Assembly: GCF_021018895.1 (NCBI RefSeq)
Contig: NC_079387.1
Location: 3,225,083 to 3,289,082 of the forward strand
DNA: 64,000 bases
Reading direction: 5' to 3'
DNA from: Seriola aureovittata
Lineage: Eukaryota; Chordata; Actinopteri; Carangiformes; Carangidae
The notes under the pieces: model-generated
What the model was told of the DNA's origin: nothing
What the model saw: only the letters and a program-made list of their open reading frames with translations
Databases searched by the model: none
Position numbers and translations under genes: made by a program
Shown: positions 30,201-40,600 of the stretch, piece after piece
Layout: the number at the start of each line of letters is the position of its first letter
How positions within the stretch are numbered: the first letter of the stretch is position 1

Positions 30201-32936
30201 AAACACCAGAATGTGAGTTTTGCCAAAAGACTTGAGGATCGTCTGGTGTGTCTCGTGTAGCTTCAGACCATCTTTAAACCAGTGGACCTCCATGTCGTCA
30301 TCCTCCACCTCCACGCAGAAGGCAGCGTTCTCGCCCTCCAGGACCTCCAGTTTCCGAGGAAGTTTACGAACAATAGTACCTGTAAGTAGGAAAAATATTT
30401 CATTAATTATTACTTCTCCGTTGTAGATTTACAGTTTTATATCAGACTCACACATTTCTCTTTTAATGATGATATTGAATTATTTTCAAATAACTTAATG
30501 TGTTACTAATGTGTCTAGTTGCTGGGGATAGGTTACTTTGTACTAAATGCTGTATTTCTGCATTCAGTACATCATACCTTTAACTGATAGCTCTGCAATG
30601 CTCTTTGCACCATCAGGCATCTCACAGAGATACACTCCGTCATCATCTGTCCCAACATCATGGATCATGAGTCTTCGCTTGGTTCCTTTCTGCTCCATCC
30701 CGTATTTACTGCTGGGCATCAGCCTCTGGTCCTCCAGGTACCAGGTGGCCGGGACCGACTCATCGGGCACCTCGCACTCCAGCACAGCAACATCCCTCTC
30801 CCTCACCTCCACGTCTCTTAATGGACGCTTGAACCGCACAGCTGAGCCTGAAGAACAAGGGATATAGGTATTTACTGCATTTTAAAGTTAACAAAAATGA
30901 CGGCTATAGATTTTGTTTATAGGTCTCAGTTTACTGTGTAGGTTAAAATACAAACAATAATAATAATGTAGTATAATGACAATACTCAATGGTGGTTTAA
31001 ACTGAAAAAATATTTTAAATATATGTTAAATATTACATCCATTTGATATGTGCAATTTCTTGGATTGAATTTCCTAATTGAAATTTATGTGAGGTAAATT
31101 ATCAGTAATTTATTTTATACCATACTTCTTCAGTTTGCTGAAACATCTGATGCCACCACTGTATGCTTTTGCTCAGCTGTTGTTATGCCGCTCCATATTA
31201 TCGGTATATTAAGGACTGATATGTTGACCCCAGGGCTAAGCTGGCACTTATGATAGAGGCAGCTGGCACAGTACAGGACAATACTTATGAAAAGTTATGT
31301 GACCCTGAGAATTATCTGCCCTTTATGAAGGGATTAGGACAAAATAATTAGCTGCTTTAAGAGGTGATGCTCATACATTTCAACAATGCACACAAAACAA
31401 TTAGCCTCGACAAGTGCAGTTTATCACTTTACAGATTATCTATGTGGATGGAGATATGAGACACACTGACTCATTCATTTGGACCATTAGTTGTTTCTTT
31501 AAAATGTTCACTTAGAACGATGAGTGAAACTGGTGCAGAATCTCTTGAAGTGTGTGTGTGTATGATCTTTGCTCTTGCACTATTGTTTGGCATGATGAAG
31601 ACTATGACTTCACACCTTTTAGATGATTCACTTCATTTTGAGCAATGATATACACCATGTCATGTTGAGAAATCTGTGTGTTTAGCCAGTTAGAGCTGCA
31701 GTAAAAGCAGATTGTTTGCAAACCGGGGAAGAATATCCTACCTTTGACGGACAGGTGAACGGCACTGAGGGTGTTTCCAAGAGCGTTTGATGCTGCACAA
31801 ACATACAGCCCTGTATCCTGCTCTTTACAGTAAAGGACCTTTAGCGTGTAGTAACCCTCTCGGTCCTCAAATATCAGATGACGTCTCCCGGGATCAAGGG
31901 GAACCCCGTTTTTCTTCCAGATGATCTCAGGTTTCGGCTTCCCCGTCACAAGGCAGCGAAACTTGGCATGTTTCCCCTCTGCCACAGCAAACTTCTTGAC
32001 TGTAGATGGTTTGACAGGTTGCTCCTCTGTGACCCTCGACAAACTGAGTCGCCCGCCCCTGTGTTTTGGTGACCATTGGCTGTTAGTGTGACCACTGGAG
32101 GACATTTTACTCTCCTCTCGCTCTGGTACGGGCTCGACCAGAAGGACAGCCCCGGCCAAGGCGTTGCCGTGACAGTTGATGGCTTTACAGGTGTAGACAC
32201 CTTTGTCTGGCATGCGCGTCCTGTAGATCTTCAGTTGGAACCAACCACCATCTTGATTGCTCACGCTGAAGTGTGAACTTTCAAAGATGTCATTCAGCTT
32301 CTTCCCGTCTTTCTCCCATGTCACCTCTGGCAAAGGAGTGCCCCAGATTTTGCAGGAGAAGGCGGCATCTTCTCCCCTGTCCACACGCAGAGACAGGGGC
32401 TTTATGAGGAATCGGGGTTTCTCATCAGATGTCAAATCAACCTCTTCTCTTTTTTCGATAAACTTGCCGTTCCATTTGTGTTCTCCATTTATCTCTGCTC
32501 CATTTTCTTTCCTGTGTTCACCATTTTGCATTTTGCAGTAGCCATTCAGGTGTCCTTCAAGTTCTCCATTTTCTTTCATCGGCTTATTCACACCATTAAC
32601 CCGTAATTGCCTTTGTCCCCCGTCCTGTGGTTGGGCCTCTCCTTCCACTTTGAGGGAAGCTGCTGCATATGTTTCACCTATGCTATTTCTAGCCTTGCAT
32701 ATGTACTGGCCAGCATCCTCTTGGGTCACCCCAGTGATGGTCAGCAGGTAAGCTTTTCCCTCCTCCGACAGTTGGTATCGTCCCTCGAACAAGATCTGGA
32801 CATTTTTACGCTCCCAGATCACATCAGGACGAGGGTCCCCACCAATTTGGCACCTCAGTGTGGCATCTGTGCCACACTGTGCCACCACAGGGCGCGGGTA
32901 GCCCAAAACACGAGGAGCACCTCCGAAAATATCCAT
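20979..32936 (-). CDS. obsl1: Obscurin-like 1 (22 Ig domains + 1 FN3)
   Basis: A complete 24-coding-exon gene that joins without a phase break, giving 2215 aa. Order: three Ig domains in exon 1, two Ig, one FN3, then 17 more Ig. OBSL1 is a cytoskeletal adaptor related to obscurin; it binds titin and myomesin at the M-band, and with CUL7 and CCDC8 forms the 3M growth complex. It matches OBSL1 in having no kinase, RhoGEF or SH3 domain, in the third Ig (GKHAKFRC, LKVLYC, GLYVCAA), in the FN3 (SIFVLERKEVGSQEW, EGDYRFRVC), and in ending soon after the last Ig. Human OBSL1 is about 1,900 aa, so this copy is longer by roughly three Ig domains. Start: ATG 32936-32934, with A at -3 and G at +4 and no in-frame ATG in the short 5'UTR. 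The stop is TAG at 20981-20979. I cannot say whether it is an a or b teleost copy. Confidence 0.93.
21547..21813 (-). CDS. obsl1: obsl1 exon 23: Ig21
   Basis: Residues 2035-2123. ELPVSIVKPLRDRTALE, LECTVS, ATWYKGREEL; the second Cys is lost (GTYSIEVGEH). Confidence 0.92.
21901..22005 (-). CDS. obsl1: obsl1 exon 22: Ig20 C-terminal half
   Basis: A 105-nt exon encoding residues 2000-2034, GTKHFLLMCNVKAEDVGEIR then FVARD to YLEVE. Easily missed because it has no Met and is very short. The human equivalent reads GKKHILVLSELRAEDAGE. Confidence 0.88.
22305..22466 (-). CDS. obsl1: obsl1 exon 21: Ig20 N-terminal half
   Basis: Residues 1946-1999. EHQLEIVQDLEDLYIQEDQ, FMCEVS, GEWYKDGHKIRP, IKIRTE. 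Ends in phase 1 at GAAG|GTCAGA. Confidence 0.9.
22743..22896 (-). CDS. obsl1: obsl1 exon 20: Ig19 C-terminal half
   Basis: Residues 1895-1945. NGTELKPGKNCRIYS through GTYTCDAGEINTYCSLEVY. Completes the intact-core Ig19. Confidence 0.9.
23031..23143 (-). CDS. obsl1: obsl1 exon 19: Ig19 N-terminal half
   Basis: Residues 1857-1894. ETPVSILKTLADVRVEEDL to EVRWLK; ends in phase 0 at AAG|GTAAGA, unlike the usual phase 1. Confidence 0.9.
23288..23554 (-). CDS. obsl1: obsl1 exon 18: Ig18
   Basis: Residues 1768-1856. Lacks both core Cys (FEVELS and GTIIFSAEG) but keeps the Trp (GIWQKDGI). The human equivalent reads FQLELS and GEWARGG. Confidence 0.91.
24150..24330 (+). repeat. Dispersed AT-rich fish repeat, copy D
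   Basis: In the obsl1 intron between exons 17 and 18. Contains tcctcaaatctgaggatttgttgctgttttatgt and gacatttcatagattaa, both shared with copies A and C. Edges are approximate. Confidence 0.5.
24370..24636 (-). CDS. obsl1: obsl1 exon 17: Ig17
   Basis: Residues 1679-1767. The first Cys is replaced by Glu (LETEIS), Trp kept (VQWMRQG), second Cys kept (GTYRCETLHDRA). The human equivalent reads GTYGCESHHDRT. Confidence 0.92.
24726..24995 (-). CDS. obsl1: obsl1 exon 16: Ig16
   Basis: Residues 1589-1678. EFLTELHNTTVLEGEDATF resembles human ELTPLTVHEGDDATF. The first Cys is present (FKCVVS); the second is lost (SKITAEAEG). Confidence 0.92.
25067..25333 (-). CDS. obsl1: obsl1 exon 15: Ig15
   Basis: Residues 1500-1588. 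MRIKFVRPLRDTV, LRCEVG, VQWLKNGMEV, GEYACESRDDRT. Intact core; donor GAGA|GTAAGT. Confidence 0.93.
25436..25705 (-). CDS. obsl1: obsl1 exon 14: Ig14
   Basis: Residues 1410-1499. EPPVEFVNKEDD. The first Cys position is lost (LMSYVS) but a Cys lies directly before the core Trp (VCWLKD); the second Cys is kept (GEYTCDVN). Confidence 0.92.
25815..26090 (-). CDS. obsl1: obsl1 exon 13: Ig13
   Basis: Residues 1318-1409. EPPVTIVGN, LACEVS, QWYCNERLL (an extra Cys just after Trp), GKYVCDAVDD. Confidence 0.93.
26186..26461 (-). CDS. obsl1: obsl1 exon 12: Ig12
   Basis: Residues 1226-1317. EPPVKILRK, VLECELS, KWYKDGCRIE. The second core Cys is replaced by Leu (GEYFLDVGDD). Confidence 0.93.
26568..26843 (-). 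CDS. obsl1: obsl1 exon 11: Ig11
   Basis: Residues 1134-1225. EPPVTLTLP. The first core Cys is replaced by Ile (VMEIEVS); KWWLNG and GKYTCDAGDD are kept. Confidence 0.93.
26973..27248 (-). CDS. obsl1: obsl1 exon 10: Ig10
   Basis: Residues 1042-1133. EPPVRIVSP, LSCEIS, VRWFRDSLEVEES, GEYICDTEDD. Both Cys present. Confidence 0.94.
27383..27655 (-). CDS. obsl1: obsl1 exon 9: Ig9
   Basis: Residues 951-1041. Starts EPPVMIVEP; core LQCELS, VQWFKDGQEVEES and GEYVCKTD. First of a run of very similar one-domain exons. Confidence 0.94.
27816..27976 (-). CDS. obsl1: obsl1 exon 8: Ig8 C-terminal half
   Basis: Residues 897-950. Starts with the last base of the Trp codon and YKDGCEI; ends GSYTCQAGDNSMEFTVNVRG. 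One of three Ig domains split by an intron here. Confidence 0.9.
28368..28482 (-). CDS. obsl1: obsl1 exon 7: Ig8 N-terminal half
   Basis: Residues 859-897. GPPVEFSLVPEEEL to EAEVIW; the Trp codon is split (phase 2) at a GTAGGG donor. Confidence 0.9.
28564..28839 (-). CDS. obsl1: obsl1 exon 6: Ig7
   Basis: Residues 767-858. Full core: VLYCEVS, VSWFKDGEEL and GVYTCETS. The acceptor is TTTGCAG. Confidence 0.93.
28934..29200 (-). CDS. obsl1: obsl1 exon 5: Ig6
   Basis: Residues 678-766. An Ig fold lacking both core Cys (ARFSIELS and AEVTFIAN), with the Trp kept in GTWFLN. The same domain in human OBSL1 also reads FSLDLS and GTWFLN. Confidence 0.9.
29615..29920 (-). CDS. obsl1: obsl1 exon 4: FN3 domain
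   Basis: Residues 576-677, the only FN3 in the protein. Landmarks are ALLTWVPAP, IFVLERKEVGSQEWQKC and GDYRFRVCCINKYGRS. The acceptor is TCCTTTAG and the donor is CTGG|GTGAGG. Confidence 0.94.
30119..30379 (-). CDS. obsl1: obsl1 exon 3: Ig5
   Basis: Residues 489-575. TIVRKLPRKLEVLEGENAAF resembles human ILKRLPRKLDVLEGENA. The second core Cys is replaced (GVVTFVAG). Confidence 0.92.
30578..30847 (-). CDS. obsl1: obsl1 exon 2: Ig4
   Basis: Residues 399-488, from VRFKRPLRDVEV to AELSVKG. The Cys (VLECEV), Trp (ATWYLED) and second Cys (GVYLCEM) are present. Human OBSL1 has the similar LRFTRPLQDVE start. Confidence 0.93.
31742..32936 (-). CDS. obsl1: obsl1 coding exon 1: Ig1-Ig3
   Basis: Residues 1-399. 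Ig1 (Cys29, Trp41, Cys80), Ig2 (Cys195, Trp207, Cys250) and Ig3 (Cys328, Trp340, Cys380) all have the full Cys-Trp-Cys core. A linker at about 100-165 has seven spaced Asn-Gly pairs. A second linker (about 270-305) is Ser/Arg-rich. Confidence 0.94.
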
Positions 32937-33026
32937 GATAATGTCACACTCTCTCTGGTTTGAGTGAAGAAATTTCTTTTGTCGTGGGATTGCTTGGAAA
33001 TGATCCCCTTATCTATGACGAAGGAG
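32937..33026 (-). other. obsl1 5'UTR, coding-exon portion
   Basis: Ninety nucleotides upstream of the ATG contain no other ATG. They start after an excellent acceptor on the - strand (TACTTTCTTGTCACACAG). This implies at least one noncoding exon further right. Confidence 0.5.
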
Positions 33027-34041
33027 CTGTGTGACAAGAAAGTAATCAACTTCAATAGAAAGACAGAGTCAAACAAAAGTTTTACATTTGCAAAACTTGT
33101 TTTCCTGCTGCTGAGACATTGTACTCTGTACATGTCTGTTTACAGCTGACCCAAGCCAGATAATTGCATATCAAATGTGAGATATTTTTAAAAGAAATTT
33201 TATGATTATGGAATCTGACTTAGATGATTCAAATCAAAGAAGACCGTATTGAAATGTTCCATCCGTCAAAACACGCAGTGTAGTTAGCAAAGCTGAACTG
33301 AGGTTAACGTGTTAAGGAAGGTGTTTATCACGTTCAGTGGTTTAGTTAAGTGGGTTTTGAGCAAACATAAACCACTCTCGGTTCTCTCACACCTGGTGCT
33401 GTAACTCATTGAAGAGTGTATTTATAAAGTAGTCTATCCAAAAAAAGACTCCAGAGACCATGTGTCACATAGCACACAAACTGTGGAGTGACACACCTGC
33501 AGTCACTAACTAAGACGAAACTGAACCATATACCCATGCATGTATAGAGCATGTATGTCAACTGTATCCTCCCTGATGGATTTTCTTTGTTTCTGGATTC
33601 TTTCATTGTTGTCATGTTGTCTACATCTTTAAGGTTTAGCAACAACCCAAGCTGTTTGTTATCTGGAGCTAAGTTCCTCTTTCTAACATTCTAACAGCTT
33701 TTGGTTTGATCTGGGAGCATCCAGGGGAAAATGTTAGTGTGGCTCATTTGCTTCCCTCATGTTGTCACCATCTTTCTTTTGGCACAACATGACACACCAT
33801 GCTCTCGTGTCTAATGCACATCCTGTAAACAGCGTGGATCATATAGTGTAGTGTAGTGATCATGTCTGGAAAATAGCTCTTTGTGTAGCATGTCAGGTAT
33901 TTCTAAAGACTTGTGATCAATAAATACATGAAACAGACTCGGCTTCCCTTTAAGCAGTTTGCTGGCACATGGAAAGAAATTATTCTACTTACAAGAAGCT
34001 GTGTCTAGAGAAACAAAAGAACAGTTAAAGGATAAACTTAC

Positions 34042-34110
34042 CGCTCCTATGAGTAGGTTTCTTTAAAGCATTCTGTCACTGTTGTGGTGTTAACGTAAAA
34101 ATTATATCCT
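34042..34110 (-). other. Candidate obsl1 noncoding 5' exon
   Basis: On the - strand GAGCG|GTAAGT at 34042/34041 is a near-perfect donor, about 1.0 kb upstream of the acceptor at 33027. The right edge (transcription start) is not visible; the end given is arbitrary. Confidence 0.3.
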
Positions 34111-34479
34111 CAAAACATATGACCCTTGACCCTTCCTTCAGTTATTCTTTGACTAATAGAAATGGCCGATATTCGTTCTGTTGCTCTGTGGAGCAGTCGC
34201 GCAGCTCTCTGAGACTTTTGTTCCTTGTCTCTCTGGTTGGGTTTGTGGTTTGTAGGTTCTGGCTCACAATCGACACACCTCCTGTTCACTGAGAGTCAAA
34301 GCAAGTTAGAGAAAGTAGATCTTCCATTCACAATTGGTGGCCCATAGTCACAGGTATCACGTCTTGGTTGTGTCCGGCGTTTTGGTGTTAGGTTGTAGGT
34401 GGCAGAGAAGAAAATGACCACAGTCTTTCAGTCAAGTGTTGGCTTATGCTTCAGCTCTGATGCTGTCATTGTCCAACAG

Positions 34480-34496
34480 TGAGAGAGTGACAGAGT

Positions 34497-34529
<33 letters not shown>

Positions 34530-34800
34530 AGAGAGTGAGAGAGAGATGGAATGGGGGGCGGGCAGCATTAAATGCTTTCACAGCTGCTGCCACTGCAAGC
34601 CACCACCTAAAAATACCGGCAGCTTCGATGACAGTGGGCCAGATAAAGTTAGGCTCTCCATTCACAGACCGTGGCTCACTAAAGATAGAGGGGAGGCAGA
34701 GGTCTGCGATGGATCACACAGCTCAATAGACATCCTTACTTAAACCTCACAAGAGAAAGGACACCCCGCCTGCCGGAGCTCCTTAAGTCATGAGTCACGC
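34480..34800 (-). promoter_or_regulatory. Possible obsl1 upstream regulatory block
   Basis: A GA-rich tract (34480-34548) is followed by CAGCTG (E-box, 34581-34586), a MEF2-like CTAAAAATAC (34607-34616, one mismatch to consensus) and an AP-1-like TGAGTCAC (34791-34798). E-box plus MEF2 fits a muscle gene, but such short sites occur by chance. Confidence 0.25.
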
Positions 34801-37582
34801 TGGCCCGTAAATGGGGTCAGATTGATCTCACATAAACTACTGTTTGAAAATGTATTTTTAATTTAAATAAATTGAATAAAGTATCTAAATGTTCAAACTG
34901 TTTATCCATTACCTTTCTGGTTTGTAAAATGTTAAATTTTCAAAATTAGATAATAAAAGTGTTATATTTATTATTATATTTAATCCTCCAGGAGATCACT
35001 TGTTAGTCTTACTATAGATCCCCAAACAACATCATTTTGAAGAAAAATCACACTTTGTTTGAACTGCTCATAACCTGTGACAAGGGGTCTCAACTAGATT
35101 TTGTTTGGAAACCTCTTAAATAACTTCTTTCAGGGGACCTGAGGACTTCAGTAGTTCAGTCTGAAATAATTCAATTCAGAAATAATGTTAATCTTCTTCC
35201 TCAAATTACCATAATCATATTTTGACTACTGTAAACTAGCAACTGCATGACATCCAGATAAAGTTTATTATTATTAACTAATGAGCCTATGCTTAACTTT
35301 TCAAACATCTGTACTAGATAATATTATTATTTGAAAGTTATACTTGGAAAAAAACTAGACATTTGGATGTTGAAATTCCCTTGATAGTTTGACTGTCGTC
35401 ACAAATTCAAAAATGACTTGCAACCTGAGGAATGTCCAGTTTGCTGTGCACAACAGCAGGCAGTCACATAATGGCTTGTTTAGCACATAATACACAAAGT
35501 TTAGCAAAGTTTAGGTTTAATGTCTTTTCAGCACTTAAAAGTCAGAGGGAAAAAAATATAATACAGCCAACATGTTTTGATAGTGCAGGTCTAAACATGT
35601 AGCTGAAAAAATTTAACTAATTATGAATGGATGGAAATACAAATTAAATCTATACGACTCTGTGGATGATGCAGGACTCCTTGGGCTGAGTCAAGATGGC
35701 TCATCAGTCCAAGATTCATCAAAATCAGACAGTTAATGAGTATTCAGAATTTATCATATACTTTTTAGATATAGTGTCCAATTCCAGTACGCTTTGTGCA
35801 TGGATGAGTTGTATCTAAAATGTATGTTTTTTTAGATATTGACTGTAAACCTTCTCCCTTTGTGATATATTGTAAAGATAACTCGGTGTGTATAGTGCAT
35901 TTTATGTAAATTTATCATTTCTACAAGCTGCCACACCAGTGGTATTTGAGATGTCAAAACCGAAGTATATTCGGACACGTATCCAAAACATTTAACATTT
36001 TTTCCCTTTGCGCTTTTAACAATTCCCTCCTGTTGACACTTGTTGCCTGCATTCTCAGACAATGGCTCTCTAAGTTATCTCTTCAAGTGGAGTGTTTCGG
36101 ACAGCCAAAGCCACTGACACACACTGCAAACTGTCGTCATAGATATTTTGACATTCAGTGCAGGTCACATAGCTTCGACCCCTTTGTGACGGTCGCTGAC
36201 TTAACGCACTTGGCATACCATCTCGAGCATAGAAAAGTTCCTTATAGCAGAAATACAATGAGGAGAAATCAACATTGGAGTAATTCTTGAGTTAAAAGTA
36301 ACAAATGATGTCTGCTAACAAGGATGTGTCGGTAAACAATTTGCCAAATGTATAACAGAGTCATTTGGAGGACTCACACCAGAGTAGTGGCTCCATTTAA
36401 GGCTGCTGGTACCTCTGACATTCTCATCCCTGCAGCTGTTAGGTACGATGACTGCACCAGGAATCAGTGCTGCTCTTTGTCCTGAGATTGGGTTTCAATA
36501 TCAAAAGCTGAAGAGGATTGACAGGGACCAAAGGGTTCTTAATTGTGTGTCAGTCAACCTAGTTTCAAATCAAGGAAAGCTTTTTGTGTTTGTCGTCAAG
36601 CTCTCTTCATGACAAAACCACATTGCTTTGGAGGTTTGGTCAAGGCTAAGGAAATTGGAAATTTCATTTAGAGCCACATATACAGTGTTTAACACCCTAA
36701 ATTGATCCTTGGTTCAAAGATCAAACGGTAGAAAAACATCCCTGGATCTAAACATGATTATTGTGCTTTGAAATTTTCTCATATGCTTGTGTAAAGCTGA
36801 GGAAAATGTACCTTACGTGCCTTTAAAGGTGTCCAGGTGCTGACAGACTCAGAGTGCTTTAATGTAAGCAAGCAATCCACTGTATCTCTCAGGTCAGGGC
36901 TGTACTTTTTAAACAAGCTGGATTGAGAACAAGTTTTTGAAAACTCACATTGCTCGGTCGGTCCACCTACATACCACTGAATGGAAACTGTTTATTTCAG
37001 CTGGCAGCTGTGGGCAAGCAACTGTTGGAAAGAGATTTAATAACGGTTAGTTGCTGTAGATTAAATCTTGTATCGTCACCCTGGTGGAAATCAGGCTGAA
37101 TATGAGAGAAATGTCCCTTTAAAATTGTAGGTAAATATGTCATTACTTTAATGTAAGTATAGTGAAGTATAGTGAAGTTTTAGTGTTGCAGTGCTTGTGA
37201 ACTGTATTCGTGGTGTATAGCAACCAAGAAATGACTCCACATGCTAAAATTCTTTCTTAGTAGAGAAGATGATTGAGAATCTGTTCATTAAAATGTAGTT
37301 TGATTATGAAGAAAATTAAAAATCCAAAAAGTTCTGTGCTGACAGTGCTCAACACTAGATGTAAAACAGTCACTCAAGCACACACAGATATTCAGTGCAG
37401 AATAGGTGACTTGCACAATATTGTCCAATAGATGGAGCTACAGATACATTTTTATTTTTATTTTACAACAACGAATCATTGGAAACTGACACAAAATTAA
37501 TACATGGTAAACTCCACGGAAAAGGAAATAGATCAACAAGGTTTATTCTTTAAGCCACATGACTCTGACCTCTGACCTCCCT

Positions 37583-37607
37583 GAGGAGGAGGAGGAGGAG
37601 GAGGAGG
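37583..37607. repeat. (GAG)n trinucleotide repeat
   Basis: Eight uninterrupted GAG units, following a short imperfect tandem of CTCTGACC. Confidence 0.85.
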
Positions 37608-40600
37608 GCAGGATAATCGCATATCAATAAAGTATCAAATATTTCTATCTTAAAATACAGGCGATCTGGTCAGAAAAGGTATAATTTTACCAGCAAGGCA
37701 CCTCTGTGACCGTTTGTCCTTAAAGAAGAAGCATGACTGAATTTAACTTTCCCAAATCGATGTCTCATTGTAGAACTGACATCTTCAATAGCGTTTGTCA
37801 TTTTGATCTAATTAAGAGGGAAAGTCTGGCCATTTCATTGGAAATGTTGTTAAAGCATCTTGGTCCAAGGATGAAACGCTGGTGACCCCAGAGACTAGAA
37901 GAAGTGTGTCTAAGCTCACGTACACACTTTGAGGCAGAGCCCGGTCCCTCCATCTTAAATTTGATCACGGCACTGAAAGAGAAGAGTGAATGTATACTGA
38001 GAAATATACAGAGGAGGTCGTGGTAGTGGTAGATGATAGAGGGATTTGCGGAGAGGAAAAAGAAAGATCAAACATTTTTGTCTGGTGACCTCTGACATCT
38101 TAGCTCCTCCTCTTTCTCCCTGCAACCCGAAAGCATGCTGGGAGCAACAACAAGGGATTCTGGGAAAGACAGGAGGAGGGCTTTTTTTTTATACAAACAA
38201 CATCTGTGTGTATGTGTGTGATAGAGAAGTACATGTATTCAATCACTGGTTGTTGTTTTGTTTTGTTTTTTTTATTATTAGATTTTCTTTTTCTCCTGAG
38301 AATAATTTTAGCTCTGATTCAACATTTGTCCCAGATTTAGTTGTAGTGGACGTTAAAGCAGCTTTTTCAATTGGAAAATTTAGTGTCCTTGTTTGGCCTG
38401 CTTGTGGGAAACTGACATTTTCCAGCTGTGGAGACAGGGGTCCATGGAATATACTAGTTACACTTGACTGACTAACAGAAAGCTAAATAAAATCAAAGAA
38501 TCAATCAAGTATAGGGTGAATCCAAGAAAATAACGTCTAAATATTAAAGGCCTCTTGTGTCCTGGCTCTGGTTTTGTAATAAATGGACAGATACTTAAAT
38601 GAATGAGCCTGGTATCACTCTTTTCATCTAAGTCCAAGCTTTATTCCCAAAATGTCAAACTATTCCTTTAAAGATGTCATCAATGAGCCACATCATCACA
38701 CTGCGTGAAATGTTTCTTCTTTATCATGAGTCGACGAAATACACTGTGCTGTTGTTAATTCTCAGTAGTATGCTACATTTGTGTTAATCCGCAACTGAAA
38801 ATAGTCCCCAACAAATGCACTGTACTACTGTTTGAATATCATTTGCTAAAAGCTACAGTGCCCAGCTTTAGGATATTACTGTGAAGCAGTTATATATAGA
38901 ATAAGGCCAGCTTTATCCTTTAACCATAGCAGCCGTTATTTTCTGCCCTTGGATGCTTTGACAGGAAATATAACTGTCATCGGGATCAAACATGTGACCC
39001 TCAGATTACAGGACAGTCTCTCTAACTTCTATCTCCAGCCAGCACTTATATTGTGATCTCAAACTGCCTGTGTGCAAAGAGGATTTCTCCTGACTGAAAG
39101 TTGAAAAAGTGTACACAATCAGAACAACAAGTCAACACTTCAGTTTGGCTGTTTTATTCGTGCACGAAGGACAGATCTGGTGCAGGTTACACCAAGTCTC
39201 TCACTGAATGCCAAAACTTTAACCGCTTATATCGTATTTTGCTCTCGAGGATGTCACTTACAACTGTTGACCTAGAGACCTTTACCTCTGTGTGTCACTT
39301 TTATAACTTCCAACCCCACAAAGGGGTGCATATCTAAAGTCTCTGGCAGATGTAGATAAATCAACAAACAACAATATAGCTATAAAACCCGGATTTGCAA
39401 TGGATCCTTTGGCAGTTTACTGAAGGCAGACATTCCTCACATCCTAAAACCAAATTTGCATGCATGCAAAACAAGTACTACTACACTGTGCATGAGTAAA
39501 AATTCTCAGGGCGACAGTTCATTTTCTTTCCAAAAAAAATCCTCTATTCTCAATCCGTCTGTATTTTCATCTTGAACCCTTTCGTATTTGTAAGAGGACT
39601 TTTATTTCCATTACAGATTTATTCTCTTGCTCACATTTAATCAAAAGTTGTTCATGGTGACTGAGCTCACAGCAGTGGGGTTAAGATGTCAGAGCTGCAC
39701 CAGCATTTACTCTGAAGCTCTGAACCGTTCGTGTTTGTGTTGTGTGTAAACTCAGACCTGCATTTTGTGTCCTGCTACACTCTGATCCTGGATTTGGCCT
39801 TTAAGTCAACTCCATGTTATATCTGCTCTAATAATGAGAGTCAGATGTTGTATTGGAATAAAATGCTGTGTTACTTTTCATGATCAGAAGCAGATGTGGA
39901 CCAAGGTGGGGGGAAAAAAAGCTCTCTGGTGAAAAAGCAGACACTCAGCTGATAGAGGGCAGAAGAGTACTTTGTCTTTGGCACTTTGAAGAACTGTATG
40001 GATCAGTCAGTTTTCAAGAACGTGATATATCCTGGAGTTTTATTTGTTGTCTCATCTTGTGTGGACAGTCAAAGTTAATGACCAGTAGTTGCAAGAAACA
40101 GACACAAATTGTTTAGCCTGGCTATGTTTGTTGGTAGGTATCCAAAATATGGATTTACTGCATCCATGCAATGCATTTTGAGTTTTAAAACTTAATCAGC
40201 AAAACACGACTAACTGTAGCTGTCAAATAAATGAAATGCAGTGACAAGTACAACATTTAACTCTGAAATATGGTGAAGCAGGAGTATGAAGTAGCATAGA
40301 ATAGTATGGGAACCTCTGAAATGTACTGTACTTGATTAAATGTATTTAATGTCCGCTGCGACACAGTAATCATCTGTTATAATAGCAATACATTATTAAG
40401 TATTCACTTTGCTTATGGGTCAGGGTTGACTTTTTTTAGCTTGGTATTACATTGTGCACAAGCTCTAACTACACTTTTATCAGTACATTTATACCTTACA
40501 TACCTTGTATTTTATTTAGCCTGTGTGAAGATTGATTAAATCACTAATCTAAATCTGATTAAAGTGGAAACCAAACTCCTAATCTATACATCCTGCTTCA

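Noticed and set aside
35946..36290. 114-codon + ORF with two opposite-strand ORFs
   Set aside because: I looked for a transposase or zinc-finger remnant but could not find a consistent motif on either strand.
38046..38471. 141-codon + strand ORF
   Set aside because: It starts at a non-ATG codon, has no domain, signal peptide or splice context, and contains low-complexity T-rich coding. It is best explained as chance.
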